A DNA stretch of 64,000 nt from Pseudomonas chlororaphis subsp. piscium (GTDB taxonomy: Bacteria; Pseudomonadota; Gammaproteobacteria; Pseudomonadales; Pseudomonadaceae), in contig NZ_CP027707.1 in assembly GCF_003850345.1 (NCBI RefSeq), forward strand, positions 6,129,001 to 6,193,000, read 5' to 3'. Position 1 is the stretch's first letter, and every line of letters begins with the position of its first letter. The notes below the pieces were generated by a model. That model was given only the letters and a program-made list of their open reading frames with translations. It searched no databases and was not told the origin of the DNA. Below, piece by piece: positions 7,947 to 17,139 of the stretch. Position numbers and translations under genes: made by a program.

Positions 7947-9488
7947 TTAATCCGACAACTTGGCGGCCAGGGCCTTGACCCGGGCCAGGTCGCCCTTGGC
8001 CACCTTGGTCACGCCGGTGCCGTACTCAGGATCGGCCTTGTAGAGGAACGACAGCATGATGTGCTTGCTCTCGTCATCGGTGGTCGCCAGGGAGCCGCCG
8101 AAGTTCTCGATCAGGTCCTGACGCTCCTTCTTGCTCAGCGAGCGATACAGATCGCCGGCCTGCTTGAAGTTCTGCTCGCGCTGGATCTTCGCCTGCTGGG
8201 TGCTGCCACTCAGCGCCAGCTGGCTGTAACGCGCGCTTTGCGGCTCTTCACGCGGCATCAGGCGGCTCGGCTGGTAGTTCACGCCGGTGCTGGTGCTGCC
8301 GCTGTTCATCGCGCCGTCCTGGTTGCCGTTGTTCACCGCGACTTTCGGCGCGTTGATCGGCAATTGCAGGGCGTTGGCGCCCAGGCGGTACAGCTGGGTA
8401 TCGGCATAGGAGAACACCCGGCCTTGCAGCAGGCGGTCTTCCGACGGCTCGATGCCCGGCACCAGGTTGGCCGGGGCCATGGCCACCTGTTCGGTTTCCT
8501 GGAACACGTTGGCCGGGTTGCGGTTGAGCACCATCTGCCCGACCTTGCGCTCAGGCACGCCCGGCCAGATCTTGGTGGCATCCAGCGGGTCGAAATCGAA
8601 CTTGGCCAGATCTTCCGGCTTCAGTACCTGGACATACAGGTCCCATTTAGGGAAATCGCCCTTGTTGATATGGGTGACCAGGTCATTGGTCATATGGCTG
8701 TAATCACGCCCCTGCACCTCGACCACTTGTTTGGGATCGAGGTTGTTGATGCCCTGCAAACTCTTCCAGTGAAACTTCACGTAATGCACTTCGCCCTTGG
8801 CATTGATCAACTTGTAGGCGTGCACGCCATTACCGTCCATTTCCCGGTAACTGGCCGGAGTACCGGAATTGGAATACAGCTCGGTCAGAGTCCGGGTGGC
8901 TTCCGGAACATGGGAGAAGAAATCGAAGCGACGGGAATCGTCATCCAGGTTGGTGCGCGGATCAGGTTTGAACGCATGAACCATGTCCGGGAATTTGATC
9001 GCGTCACGAATAAAGAAAGTCGGGAAGTTGTTGCCGACCAGATCCCAGTTACCGTCGGCGGTATAGAACTTGGTGGCAAAACCGCGCGGGTCACGCAGGG
9101 TTTCCGGCGAATGATTGCCGTGCACTACCGCGGAGAAACGCACGAATACCGGCGTTACCTGGCCGGCGGCGAATACCTTGGCCTTGGTCAGGTCGCTCAG
9201 GCTGTCGGTCACGGTGAAGGAACCATGGGCACCGGTGCCACGGGCATGCACCACCCGCTCTGGAATGCGCTCGCGATCGAAGCGCTGGAGCTTCTGGATC
9301 AACTGCACGTCCTGCAGCAATACCGGTCCGGTAGCGCCTGCGGTCTGCGAGTTCTGGTTATCGCCTACCGCGGCCCCGTTATCGCGGGTCAGAGTGGCGG
9401 CCTGTACGGAAAGAGAAAGCATACTGGCGGCGAGTACGCCCACTATGCGTCGTTGGGAAAAAGTCCCAAGGCCAATGATCATGGTCAT
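7947..9488 (-). CDS. katB: Periplasmic catalase KatB
   Basis: A 513-residue monofunctional heme catalase. An N-terminal signal peptide ends near VQAATLTRDNGA. The catalytic histidine lies in RVVHARGTGAHG and the proximal tyrosine in FSYADTQLYRLG. From memory it closely follows P. aeruginosa KatB, the peroxide-induced catalase. The start at 9488 has AGAGGA 8 bases upstream. The gene is paired with ankB. OxyR control is expected for katB, but I could not find a convincing OxyR site by eye in the 286 bases before mscL. Confidence 0.96.
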   Translation of the reverse strand: MTMIIGLGTFSQRRIVGVLAASMLSLSVQAATLTRDNGAAVGDNQNSQTAGATGPVLLQDVQLIQKLQRFDRERIPERVVHARGTGAHGSFTVTDSLSDLTKAKVFAAGQVTPVFVRFSAVVHGNHSPETLRDPRGFATKFYTADGNWDLVGNNFPTFFIRDAIKFPDMVHAFKPDPRTNLDDDSRRFDFFSHVPEATRTLTELYSNSGTPASYREMDGNGVHAYKLINAKGEVHYVKFHWKSLQGINNLDPKQVVEVQGRDYSHMTNDLVTHINKGDFPKWDLYVQVLKPEDLAKFDFDPLDATKIWPGVPERKVGQMVLNRNPANVFQETEQVAMAPANLVPGIEPSEDRLLQGRVFSYADTQLYRLGANALQLPINAPKVAVNNGNQDGAMNSGSTSTGVNYQPSRLMPREEPQSARYSQLALSGSTQQAKIQREQNFKQAGDLYRSLSKKERQDLIENFGGSLATTDDESKHIMLSFLYKADPEYGTGVTKVAKGDLARVKALAAKLSD

Positions 9489-9774
9489 GTTTTATTCCTC
9501 TGGTTTTAATCAAACGCATCCAGGTGCGCCTGTCAGAGGCTAGTGACCAAAGAGTCGAAATCTAAATAGAAAGGTCGCAACAGTCCGATTGAAAAAATAT
9601 TCTGGTATGTAAGAGCAAGCGCGGGTATTTCGCGCGCGATTGATGGCACTTTGTAAACTATTTGCCGTTAACTCGGTCGATAACTCCGAACGCTGTAATC
9701 CGTTGTTTCAAGCAAGATGCCTTTTGCTGAATTACACTGCGTTCACCAACCTCATCTGTAACAAGGAATAACCT

Positions 9775-10179
9775 ATGGGCGTGCTAAGTGAGTTCAAGGC
9801 CTTCGCGGTCAAAGGTAATGTGGTCGACATGGCCGTCGGTATTATCATCGGCGCCGCATTCGGCAAGATCGTTTCGTCGTTTGTTGGCGATGTGGTGATG
9901 CCGCCAATCGGCTTGCTGATCGGTGGGGTGGACTTCAGTGATCTGGCGATCACGCTCAAGGACGCAGTCGGCGAGACGCCGGCCGTGGTGCTGGCCTACG
10001 GCAAATTCATCCAGAGCCTGATCGACTTCATCATCGTTGCCTTCGCCATCTTCATGGGCGTGAAGGTGATCAACCGCCTGAAGCGCGAAGAGGCCGTGGC
10101 ACCGGCCGCTCCTAGCAAGGAAGAAGCGCTGCTGGGCGAGATCCGCGACCTGCTCAAGGCGCAGAACAACAAGCCCTGA
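9775..10179 (+). CDS. mscL: Large-conductance mechanosensitive channel MscL
   Basis: A 134-residue inner-membrane channel opening under membrane tension to release solutes on osmotic downshift. The N-terminal amphipathic helix [15 protein letters not shown], first membrane helix [18 protein letters not shown], second helix [18 protein letters not shown] and the C-terminal bundle [12 protein letters not shown] are all present. Length is usual. AAGGA precedes the ATG. It converges with fprB on a shared bidirectional terminator. Confidence 0.98.
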   Translation: MGVLSEFKAFAVKGNVVDMAVGIIIGAAFGKIVSSFVGDVVMPPIGLLIGGVDFSDLAITLKDAVGETPAVVLAYGKFIQSLIDFIIVAFAIFMGVKVINRLKREEAVAPAAPSKEEALLGEIRDLLKAQNNKP

Positions 10180-10194
10180 GGCTGCTGCCGCAAC

Positions 10195-10239
10195 AAAAAC
10201 GGCGCCCCTGCTGGTATTGCAGGCGGCGCCGTTTTTTTT
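10195..10239. terminator. Bidirectional rho-independent terminator between mscL and fprB
   Basis: AAAAACGGCGCC at 10195-10206 pairs with GGCGCCGTTTTT at 10225-10236, with an inner CCTGC/GCAGG extension. T-runs on both strands make it work in both directions; its end overlaps the fprB stop codon. Confidence 0.92.
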
Positions 10240-11014
10240 ACCAGTAGTTTTCCACCGCCACCTGCCCGGGCCGCCGGGTCAGGCTCAGGTGCATGTCGCG
10301 CTGCTTGAGCAGGGCGCGGGTGTCGTCGATCATCTGCGGGTTGCCGCAGAGCATCACTCGCGAGTGCTCGGCGCTCAGCGGCACGCCGGCGACGCGCTCC
10401 AGCTCGCCGTTCTCGATCAAATGGGTGATCCGCCCATTGAGGCTGCCCGGATGCAATTCCCGGGTCACAGTGGTGATGACTTGCAGCTTGTGCGCAACTT
10501 CCGCCAGATAATCGCGCTGTTTCAGCTCGGCCAGCAATTGCTGATAAGCCAGCTCCTTGGCCTCGCGCACGCTGTAGACCAGGATGATCCGCTCGAATTT
10601 CTCCCAGACTTCGAAGTCCTGCAGGATCGAGACAAAAGGTGCGATCCCGGTGCCGGTGGACAGCAGCCAGAGGTCGCGGCCATCGACGAAACGGTCGAGG
10701 GTCAGATAGCCGAACGCCTGCCGGTCCACCATCAGGGTATCGCCCTCCCCCAGCCGACTCAGTTCGCTGGTGAACTCTCCGCCGGGCACGACGATGGAGA
10801 AAAACTCGAGAAACTCGTCGAAGGGCGAAGACACCATGGAGTACGCGCGCCACACCGTGCTGCCATCGGCCTTGGTCACGCCCAGGCGGGCGAATTGCCC
10901 GGCACGAAAGCGAAAGCCCGCATCCCGCGTGGCGCGCAGGGTAAACAGGCTGGGAGTCAGGGGCTGGACGTCGAGCAAGGTCTGGCGCGTGTATTTTTCT
11001 GCACTGGCAGTCAT
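10238..11014 (-). CDS. fprB: Ferredoxin--NADP+ reductase, FprB type
   Basis: A 258-residue two-domain flavoenzyme that moves electrons between NADPH and ferredoxin or flavodoxin. The FAD-binding motif is RAYSMVSSP and the NADP domain carries LLSTGTGIAPF; the protein ends in VENYW, the C-terminal aromatic stacking over FAD seen in bacterial subclass I enzymes. The sequence differs from the SoxR-linked Fpr and fits the second Pseudomonas paralogue beside mscL (PA4615 by synteny). The start at 11014 (MTASAEKY) is chosen because the upstream extension has no homology feel. The symbol is by synteny. Confidence 0.85.
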   Translation of the reverse strand: MTASAEKYTRQTLLDVQPLTPSLFTLRATRDAGFRFRAGQFARLGVTKADGSTVWRAYSMVSSPFDEFLEFFSIVVPGGEFTSELSRLGEGDTLMVDRQAFGYLTLDRFVDGRDLWLLSTGTGIAPFVSILQDFEVWEKFERIILVYSVREAKELAYQQLLAELKQRDYLAEVAHKLQVITTVTRELHPGSLNGRITHLIENGELERVAGVPLSAEHSRVMLCGNPQMIDDTRALLKQRDMHLSLTRRPGQVAVENYW

Positions 11015-11242
11015 GGCAGGCTCCAATAAGCGAATGCCCTTAGTGTCCCGCAAAGCGCGCGACAGAAACACCGGCGGTTTGTAATGGCATAGAGCGCGGG
11101 CAATCGGGCGCAAAAAAAAGTACCATTGGCCCCCTCTTTGGGCAGCTGCCACGCGGCCTGCGCGCCACCTGCCCGAACGGTCCAGCCCGCATCGCGCCCC
11201 TCCCGCCGGCAGGACATTCACCGATTACCAAGAGTCCGCCCC

Positions 11243-12367
11243 ATGCCCCTGCTCGAAAGCCCCTTCGCCCAGCTCGACCTGATCCGCCAGCCCGAACAAC
11301 AGAACGAGCCCCTGCAAGCTTTCGACGCGGCGGACGAATACCTGCTCAATCATCTGGCCGAACAGCAGCCGACGGCGGACACCCGGGTGCTGGTCCTCAA
11401 CGACAGCTTCGGCGCGCTGGCGGCCAGCCTGGTCGGACGGATGCAGGTGCACAGCAGCGGCGACTCGTTTCTCGGCGCGCTGGCGCTGGAGAAAAACCTG
11501 GTGCGCAATGGCCGGCCATTCGACGCCGTCACCCTGGTGCCGGCCAGCGAGCCAGTGACCGGGCCCTTCGACCGCGTACTGATCCGCGTGCCCAAGACCC
11601 TGGCCCTGCTGGAAGAACAGCTGATTCGCCTGCAAGGCCAACTGGCCCCGGGCGCCCAGGTGGTGGCGGCGGCGATGGTCAAGCACCTGCCGCGGGCCGC
11701 CGGCGACCTGCTGGAACGCTATATCGGCCCGGTACAGGCTTCGCTGGCGGTGAAAAAAGCCCGCTTGCTGATCGCCACGCCGGAGGCGAAAACCCCGGCG
11801 GTTTCGCCCTACCCGACCCGCTACACACTCGACGAGCCCGCCATCGAGCTGCTCAACCACGCCAACGTGTTCTGCCGCGAAGGCCTGGACATCGGCACCC
11901 GCGCCTTCCTCCCGCACCTGCCGAAAAACCTCGGCAAGGCCCGGGTCGCGGACCTGGGTTGCGGCAACGGCGTGCTGGCCATCGCCAGCGCCCTGCACAA
12001 CCCCGATGCCCACTACACCCTGGTGGACGAGTCCTTCATGGCCGTGCAATCGGCCCTGGAGAACTGGCGCGCGACCCTGGGCGAGCGTGAAGTGACCGTG
12101 CGCGCCGGCGACGGCCTGGCCGGGCAGGAGCCGCAGTCGCTGGACGTGGTGCTGTGCAACCCGCCCTTCCACCAGCAGCAGGTGGTCGGCGACTTCCTTG
12201 CCTGGCGCATGTTCCAGCAGGCCCGCGAAGCCCTGGTGGTGGGCGGTGCGCTGTACATAGTCGGCAATCGCCACCTGGGCTATCACAGCAAGCTGGCGCG
12301 GCTGTTCCGCGGCGTCGAACAAGTGGCCGCCACGCCCAAGTTCGTGATCCTCAAGGCGCGCAAATAG
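11243..12367 (+). CDS. rlmG: 23S rRNA (guanine-1835-N2)-methyltransferase RlmG
   Basis: A 374-residue class I methyltransferase with a degenerate N-terminal copy and an active C-terminal copy. The C-terminal half shows the SAM motif VADLGCGNGVLAIAS and the catalytic NPPFH tetrad-like motif of N2-guanine methyltransferases. It modifies G1835 of 23S rRNA. The open frame begins further upstream, but the ATG at 11243 (MPLLESPFAQLDL) matches the family's start. It is monocistronic, followed by a REP pair. Confidence 0.93.
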   Translation: MPLLESPFAQLDLIRQPEQQNEPLQAFDAADEYLLNHLAEQQPTADTRVLVLNDSFGALAASLVGRMQVHSSGDSFLGALALEKNLVRNGRPFDAVTLVPASEPVTGPFDRVLIRVPKTLALLEEQLIRLQGQLAPGAQVVAAAMVKHLPRAAGDLLERYIGPVQASLAVKKARLLIATPEAKTPAVSPYPTRYTLDEPAIELLNHANVFCREGLDIGTRAFLPHLPKNLGKARVADLGCGNGVLAIASALHNPDAHYTLVDESFMAVQSALENWRATLGEREVTVRAGDGLAGQEPQSLDVVLCNPPFHQQQVVGDFLAWRMFQQAREALVVGGALYIVGNRHLGYHSKLARLFRGVEQVAATPKFVILKARK

Positions 12368-12382
12368 CACCACCCTGCCCCT

Positions 12383-12487
12383 CTGTAGGAGCGAAGCTTG
12401 CTCGCGATGAAGACCCATGTGGTGTGCCAGGCATAACGCGTCGTGGCTGATCGCGAGCAATCGAGCGTCGACCGGCTGCTCCTACGG
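12383..12487. repeat. REP pair, family 1 (second arm decayed)
   Basis: TGTAGGAGCGAAGCTTGCTC starts near 12384. The inverse arm from about 12449 to 12487 keeps GATCGCGAGCAA and GCTCCTACGG but has insertions. It follows rlmG. Confidence 0.7.
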
Positions 12488-12512
12488 AAGAAAAAAGTGG
12501 CAACCCCAGGCC

Positions 12513-12537
12513 AAAAAAAACCCTCCAGAGGAGGGTT
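12513..12537 (-). terminator. Rho-independent terminator of the cio operon
   Basis: On the minus strand AACCCTCC and GGAGGGTT form an 8-base stem with a 3-base loop, followed by eight T residues. It lies 49 bases past the stop of the DUF2474 gene. Confidence 0.9.
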
Positions 12538-12585
12538 ATAAAACCGTGCCGCAAGGCAACGGGATGGGATGAGCGGTGGTGAAAA

Positions 12586-12756
12586 TCAGTGCGTGGTCAG
12601 GCCTGCGGCGTTCATGAACATGCGCATCAGGCTGGCGACGATAAACAGCGCCAGCACGCTGCCGACCCAGATCCCGGCGAGCCAGCCCAGACGCTGCCAG
12701 AGCGGTTTCTTCTCGGCTTCTTCGATTTCCTGCAATGTGGGTTTGCCAGCCATCAT
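12586..12756 (-). CDS. DUF2474 small membrane protein, CydX-like partner of the oxidase
   Basis: A 56-residue reading frame found by direct translation. It begins MMAGKPTLQEIEEAEKKPLW and has one hydrophobic helix (GWLAGIWVGSVLALFIVASL) and a short C-terminal tail. GAGGAG lies 6 bases before the first of two adjacent ATGs. It fits DUF2474 proteins, which are encoded after cydB/cioB genes and resemble the single-helix CydX/CydH subunits that stabilise the oxidase hemes. Here it lies 87 bases after cioB, across a REP arm, and before the operon terminator. The subunit role is inferred from context. Confidence 0.88.
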   Translation of the reverse strand: MMAGKPTLQEIEEAEKKPLWQRLGWLAGIWVGSVLALFIVASLMRMFMNAAGLTTH

Positions 12757-12802
12757 CGAATACTCCTCTCGGAATGGGGACTATGGCGCCGCCCGGGGCG
12801 CC

Positions 12803-12827
12803 ATCGCGAGCAAGCTTCGCTCCTACA
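12803..12827. repeat. Single REP arm, family 1
   Basis: ATCGCGAGCAAGCTTCGCTC ending CCTACAC, in the short gap between cioB and the DUF2474 gene. Confidence 0.65.
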
Positions 12828-12843
12828 CAGGAGCGCGCATTGA

Positions 12844-13851
12844 CTAGTGGTAGCCGTCTTCGTGGGTGACCTTGCCGCGGAACACGTAGTAGCTCCAGAA
12901 GGTGTAACCCAGGATGAACGGGATGATGAACAGCGTGCCCACCAGCATGAAGCCCTGGCTTTGCGGCGGCGCGGCGGCGTCCCAGATCGAGATCGACGGC
13001 GGCACGATGTTCGGCCACAGGCTGATGCCCAGGCCGCTGTAGCCGAGGAAAATCAGCACCAGGGTCAGCAGGAACGGCGTGTAGTGAGCATTGCGGGCCA
13101 CGGCGCGCAGCAAGCCGTACATGGTCACCAGCACCAGGATCGGCACCGGCAGGAACCAGAACAGATTCGGCAGGGTGAACCAGCGCGAAGCGATTTCCGG
13201 GTGGGCCAGCGGCGTCCAGATACTGACGACACCGATCACCGCCAGCAGCACGAAGGCCAACGGCCGCGCCAGGTCATGCATCTGCTCCTGCAGCTTGCCT
13301 TCGGTCTTCATGATCAGCCAGGTGCAGCCGAGCAAGGCATAGGCCACCACCAGCGCGACGCCGCAGAACAGGGTGAACGGCGTGAACCAGTCCAGCGAAC
13401 CGCCGGCGTACTGGCGGTCGACCACCGGCAGGCCATCGATGAAGGCACCCAGCGCCAGGCCCTGGAAGAAGGTTGCCGCCAGTGAACCGCCGATGAACGC
13501 CTTGTCCCAGATGTGGCGCTTGGCTTCCTTGGCCTTGAAGCGGAACTCGAAGGCCACGCCGCGGAAGATCAGGCCGATGAGCATCAGGATCAGCGGCATG
13601 TACAGCGCCGAGAGCACCACCGAATAAGCCAGCGGGAAGGCGCCGAACAACGCAGCACCGCCCAGGACCAGCCAGGTTTCGTTACCGTCCCAGACCGGGG
13701 CGACGGTGTTCATCATCACGTCACGGTCGCGGGAGTCCTTGACGAACGGGAAGAGAATCCCGATCCCCAGGTCGAACCCGTCCATGACCACGTACATCAT
13801 GATGCCGAAGATGATGATCACGGCCCAGATCAGCGGAAGATCAATACCCAT
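12844..13851 (-). CDS. cioB: Cytochrome bd-type (cyanide-insensitive) ubiquinol oxidase subunit II
   Basis: A 335-residue membrane protein of the CydB/CioB family. The N terminus MGIDLPLIWAVIIIF and the VMDGFDLGIGIL and WDGNETWLV signatures are clear, with about eight to nine membrane helices. It forms the heterodimer with CioA, which oxidises ubiquinol and reduces oxygen without pumping protons. It starts 3 bases after the cioA stop, so the two are translationally coupled. Confidence 0.96.
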   Translation of the reverse strand: MGIDLPLIWAVIIIFGIMMYVVMDGFDLGIGILFPFVKDSRDRDVMMNTVAPVWDGNETWLVLGGAALFGAFPLAYSVVLSALYMPLILMLIGLIFRGVAFEFRFKAKEAKRHIWDKAFIGGSLAATFFQGLALGAFIDGLPVVDRQYAGGSLDWFTPFTLFCGVALVVAYALLGCTWLIMKTEGKLQEQMHDLARPLAFVLLAVIGVVSIWTPLAHPEIASRWFTLPNLFWFLPVPILVLVTMYGLLRAVARNAHYTPFLLTLVLIFLGYSGLGISLWPNIVPPSISIWDAAAPPQSQGFMLVGTLFIIPFILGYTFWSYYVFRGKVTHEDGYH

Positions 13852-13854
13852 GAC

Positions 13855-15291
13855 TCAATTCCCCTTGTTCAGGCTGGTGCCGTTGTCGTCAGCATCGTCG
13901 TCGGCGGCCGACAGCGGACGGGCCGGCGTGCGTTTCTGGCCAGGACCACCGTGGCTGACTTCCGCGCCTTCGTTGGTCTTCGGCCCTTTGCGCACCAGGC
14001 GCATCATGTAGCCGATACCGACACCGAACAGCGAGAAATACACCACGACAAACAGCGCCAGGGTGATGCTCATCTGCATCAGGCTGTGCCCGGACGAAGC
14101 GTCCGCGGTGCGCATCAGCCCGTAGACCACCCACGGCTGGCGGCCGATCTCGGTGGTGAACCAGCCGGCGAGGATCGCGATCAGGCCGGATGGCCCCATC
14201 CACAACGCCAGGTAGAGGAACGCACGATTCTCGTAGATGCGGTCACGCTTGCGCAGCCACAGGCTCCACAGGCCGGTGAGGATCATCAGCATGCCCAGGC
14301 CGACCATGATCCGGAACGACCAGAACACGATGGTCGAATTCGGCCGGTCTTCCGGCGGGAATTCCTTGAGCGCCGGCACCTGTTTGTCCAGCGAGTGAGT
14401 GAGGATGAGGCTGCCCAGATACGGGATCTCGACGGCGAACTTGGTCTTTTCTTCCTTCATGTCCGGCCAGCCGAACAGGATCAGCGGGGTCGGCTCGTTA
14501 CCGACGTTTTCCCAGTGACCTTCGATCGCGGCGATTTTCGCCGGCTGGTGCTTGAGGGTATTGAGACCGTGGAAGTCGCCGATCACGGCCTGGATCGGCG
14601 CGACGATCAGGGCCATCCACATCGCCATCGACAGCATGCGGCGGATTGCCGGGTTATCGCGGCCGCGCAGCAGGTGCCAGGCGGCGGACGAACCCACGAA
14701 GAACGCGGTAGCGACAAAGGCGGCCGTGGCCATGTGCGCCAAGCGGTACGGGAACGACGGGTTGAAGACAATGGCGAACCAGTCGACCGGGATCACTCGG
14801 CCGTCGACGATTTCAAAGCCCTGGGGCGTCTGCATCCAGCTGTTGGACGAGAGGATCCAGAAGGTCGAAATCAAGGTACCGATGGCCACCATCACGGTGG
14901 CGAAGAAGTGCAGCTTGCGCCCGACCCGGTTCCAGCCGAACAGCATCACACCGAGGAAGCCAGCTTCGAGGAAGAATGCCGTGAGCACTTCATAGGTCAG
15001 CAGCGGCCCGGTAACGGAACCGGCAAAGTCGGAGAACCGGCTCCAGTTGGTGCCGAACTGGTAGGCCATGACCAGGCCCGAGACCACCCCCATACCGAAG
15101 TTGACGGCGAAGATCTTCGACCAGAAGTGATACAGGTCACGGTAGGTATCGTCGCGCGTCTTGAGCCACAAACCTTCGAGCACCGCCAGGTAGCTCGCCA
15201 GACCAATAGTGATGGCGGGGAACAGGATGTGGAACGAGATGGTGAACGCGAACTGAATTCGGGCGAGATCTAGTGCCTCCAAACCGAACAT
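13855..15291 (-). CDS. cioA: Cytochrome bd-type (cyanide-insensitive) ubiquinol oxidase subunit I
   Basis: A 478-residue subunit I with a heme ligand at H21 in SFHILFPAITIG and the quinol-site region FPPEDRP. It is shorter than E. coli CydA because the Q-loop is short, the mark of the CIO branch. The start at 15291 (MFGLEALDLAR) has AGAGGA six bases ahead; the 16-residue upstream extension is not family-like. It heads the operon cioA-cioB-DUF2474. A perfect ANR/FNR box lies 160 bases upstream, so oxygen-dependent control by Anr is likely. Confidence 0.96.
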   Translation of the reverse strand: MFGLEALDLARIQFAFTISFHILFPAITIGLASYLAVLEGLWLKTRDDTYRDLYHFWSKIFAVNFGMGVVSGLVMAYQFGTNWSRFSDFAGSVTGPLLTYEVLTAFFLEAGFLGVMLFGWNRVGRKLHFFATVMVAIGTLISTFWILSSNSWMQTPQGFEIVDGRVIPVDWFAIVFNPSFPYRLAHMATAAFVATAFFVGSSAAWHLLRGRDNPAIRRMLSMAMWMALIVAPIQAVIGDFHGLNTLKHQPAKIAAIEGHWENVGNEPTPLILFGWPDMKEEKTKFAVEIPYLGSLILTHSLDKQVPALKEFPPEDRPNSTIVFWSFRIMVGLGMLMILTGLWSLWLRKRDRIYENRAFLYLALWMGPSGLIAILAGWFTTEIGRQPWVVYGLMRTADASSGHSLMQMSITLALFVVVYFSLFGVGIGYMMRLVRKGPKTNEGAEVSHGGPGQKRTPARPLSAADDDADDNGTSLNKGN

Positions 15292-15451
15292 AAGCTTTCC
15301 TCTGTCAGGTAATACCGGCTGCCGGCTGGAGGCCTGCACCCACTGCCCCCACGGATCTGGAGTGTGGCGAATTCGAATTCGTTCTTTTTAAACCCATCGC
15401 AACGCAGGGAGTCTGGCCATCTGGCCGCCAGACCTAACCCTGGAAAAGGTT

Positions 15452-15465
15452 TTGATCTGGATCAA
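15452..15465 (-). promoter_or_regulatory. ANR/FNR box upstream of cioA
   Basis: TTGATCTGGATCAA is a perfect match to the TTGAT-N4-ATCAA dyad. In P. aeruginosa Anr represses cioAB at low oxygen; the same sign here is assumed, not shown. Confidence 0.85.
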
Positions 15466-15576
15466 TCAACGCTGAAAGAGTAGTCCTATTTTCGCCGTTG
15501 GTTTGTGTGGTCTTTTGTCGCGTGACAGCTTGCCTCACCACGTCAAGAACGGGGTTTTCTCGAAGTTTTGCCGCAC

Positions 15577-15681
15577 CTGTAGCCGCTGCCAAAGGCTGCG
15601 ATAAGGTCCGCAGGACCTTCAGGGATTTTGAGAAAGCCCCGGCCGTTCCGGCCGATCGCAGCCTGCGGCAGCGGCTACAGG
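15577..15681. repeat. REP pair, family 2
   Basis: CTGTAGCCGCTGCC at the left and GGCAGCGGCTACAG at the right enclose GGCTGCGATAAGG and CCGATCGCAGCC inner arms. This second family (core TAGCCGCTGCCGCAGGCTGCGA) differs from the TGTAGGAGCGAG family and recurs at four other places. Confidence 0.8.
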
Positions 15682-15792
15682 GATTGGGTTATTTCGAATA
15701 AACGGGATAGGTGCAGGGCTAACGATTCCGCAACTATTGGTTACATCTTGGTGATAACCTCGCCCTACTCCACGCCCAGACCTGCCTTTCAG

Positions 15793-17031
15793 ATGCCCAG
15801 CCAAGACCCTCTGCTGCTTCGCCATCACCGTCCGTTCATTGCTTTCTGGCTGGCGCGGATCTTCACCGCCAGCGGCTTCCAGATGCTCACCGTGGCCATC
15901 GGCTGGAACCTCTACCAACTGACCGGCAACGTGCTCGACCTGGGCCTGGTCGGGCTGGTGGAGTTCGCGCCGCGGGTACTGTTCATGCTGCACACCGGGC
16001 ATGTGGCGGACCGCTATGACCGGCGCAAGGTGGCGGCCATCTGCCAGTCGCTGCAGGCGCTGATCGCCCTGTCCCTGGCCATCGGCAGCGCCACCCACCA
16101 CGTCACGCGCGAGATGATCTTCATCCTCGCCTTCCTGCTGGGTGCCGCCCGCTCCTTCGAGATGCCGACCACCCAGGCGCTGCTGCCGAGCATCGTGCCC
16201 AGCGCACTGTTCCCGCGCGCCGTGGCAGCCGCGCAGTCCGCCCAGCAATCGGCGACCATCGTCGCGCCAGCCCTCGGCGGGCTGCTCTACGCCTTTGGCA
16301 GCGTGTGGGTCTATGGCCCGACCGTGCTGCTGTATGTGATCGCCTGCTGCCTGATGCTCAACCTGCCCGCGCGGCAGACGCCGCTGAACAAAGGCAAGGC
16401 CACCCTGGATTCGCTGCTGGCCGGGGTGCGCTTCATTCGCAGCCGGCCGGACATTCTCGGGGCGATCTCCCTGGACCTGTTCGCCGTACTGCTGGGCGGC
16501 GCCACCGCCCTACTGCCGGTGTTCGCCAAGGACATCCTGCTCACCGGCGCCTGGGGCCTGGGCCTGCTGCGCTCGGCGCCGGCGGTGGGGGCCTTGCTGA
16601 TGTCGCTGTGGTTGGCGCGCTTTGCCGTCGACCGCCATGTCGGCCGAGTGATGTTCACCGCCGTCGGCGTATTCGGCGTCGCTACTATCGCCTTCGGCCT
16701 GTCGACCTCGTTCTGGTTCTCGCTCTTGGTGCTGGTGGTGCTGGGCGCGGCGGACATGATCAGCATGGTGATCCGCGCCTCCTTCGTGCAGCTGGAAACC
16801 CCGGACGAAATGCGTGGCCGGGTCAGCGCCGTGAACGGCCTGTTCATCGGCGCCTCCAACCAGCTCGGCGAGTTCGAGTCCGGGCTCACCGCCCACTGGT
16901 TCGGCACCGTGCCGGCGGTGGTCCTGGGCGGAGTCGGCACCCTGCTGGTGACCGGGGTGTGGATAAAACTGTTCCCGACCCTGGCCCGGCGCGATCGCAT
17001 GCATGGGCCGGTGGAAGAAGCCAAGGCCTGA
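15793..17031 (+). CDS. MFS efflux transporter, EntS/MFS_3-like
   Basis: A 412-residue transporter with twelve hydrophobic segments. The loop between helices 2 and 3 has HTGHVADRYDRRKV, the MFS motif A. It resembles the EntS/TetA-like drug and siderophore exporters, for example RGRVSAVNGLFIGASNQLGEFESG near the C terminus. The start at 15793 lacks a clear ribosome site; the open frame continues upstream into REP sequence, so that is not used. A GGTTA/TAACC inverted repeat at 15739-15759 may be an operator. The substrate is unknown. Confidence 0.8.
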   Translation: MPSQDPLLLRHHRPFIAFWLARIFTASGFQMLTVAIGWNLYQLTGNVLDLGLVGLVEFAPRVLFMLHTGHVADRYDRRKVAAICQSLQALIALSLAIGSATHHVTREMIFILAFLLGAARSFEMPTTQALLPSIVPSALFPRAVAAAQSAQQSATIVAPALGGLLYAFGSVWVYGPTVLLYVIACCLMLNLPARQTPLNKGKATLDSLLAGVRFIRSRPDILGAISLDLFAVLLGGATALLPVFAKDILLTGAWGLGLLRSAPAVGALLMSLWLARFAVDRHVGRVMFTAVGVFGVATIAFGLSTSFWFSLLVLVVLGAADMISMVIRASFVQLETPDEMRGRVSAVNGLFIGASNQLGEFESGLTAHWFGTVPAVVLGGVGTLLVTGVWIKLFPTLARRDRMHGPVEEAKA

Positions 17032-17110
17032 TTCGGGGCAGATAACAGCCGCGTGGAACGTCGCCGTTGATCGTCCGGTTCACGCGCTGCAATACATGTC
17101 CGCTGTGAAG

Positions 17111-17133
17111 AGTGTAAGGTATCGCCTTACACT
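17111..17133. promoter_or_regulatory. Palindromic operator of higBA
   Basis: AGTGTAAGG and CCTTACACT are perfect 9-base arms around TATCG, ending 6 bases before the higB start. Antitoxin HigA typically binds such a dyad to repress its own operon. Confidence 0.75.
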
Positions 17134-17139
17134 CGCCGC

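Noticed and set aside
9489-9774. Search for an OxyR site upstream of katB
   Set aside because: AT-rich stretches are present, but no four-ATAG-type spacing convincing by eye was found, so no site is listed.
13513-15273. A 586-codon plus-strand frame opposite cioA and cioB
   Set aside because: Antisense shadow of the oxidase genes with biased composition and no motif.
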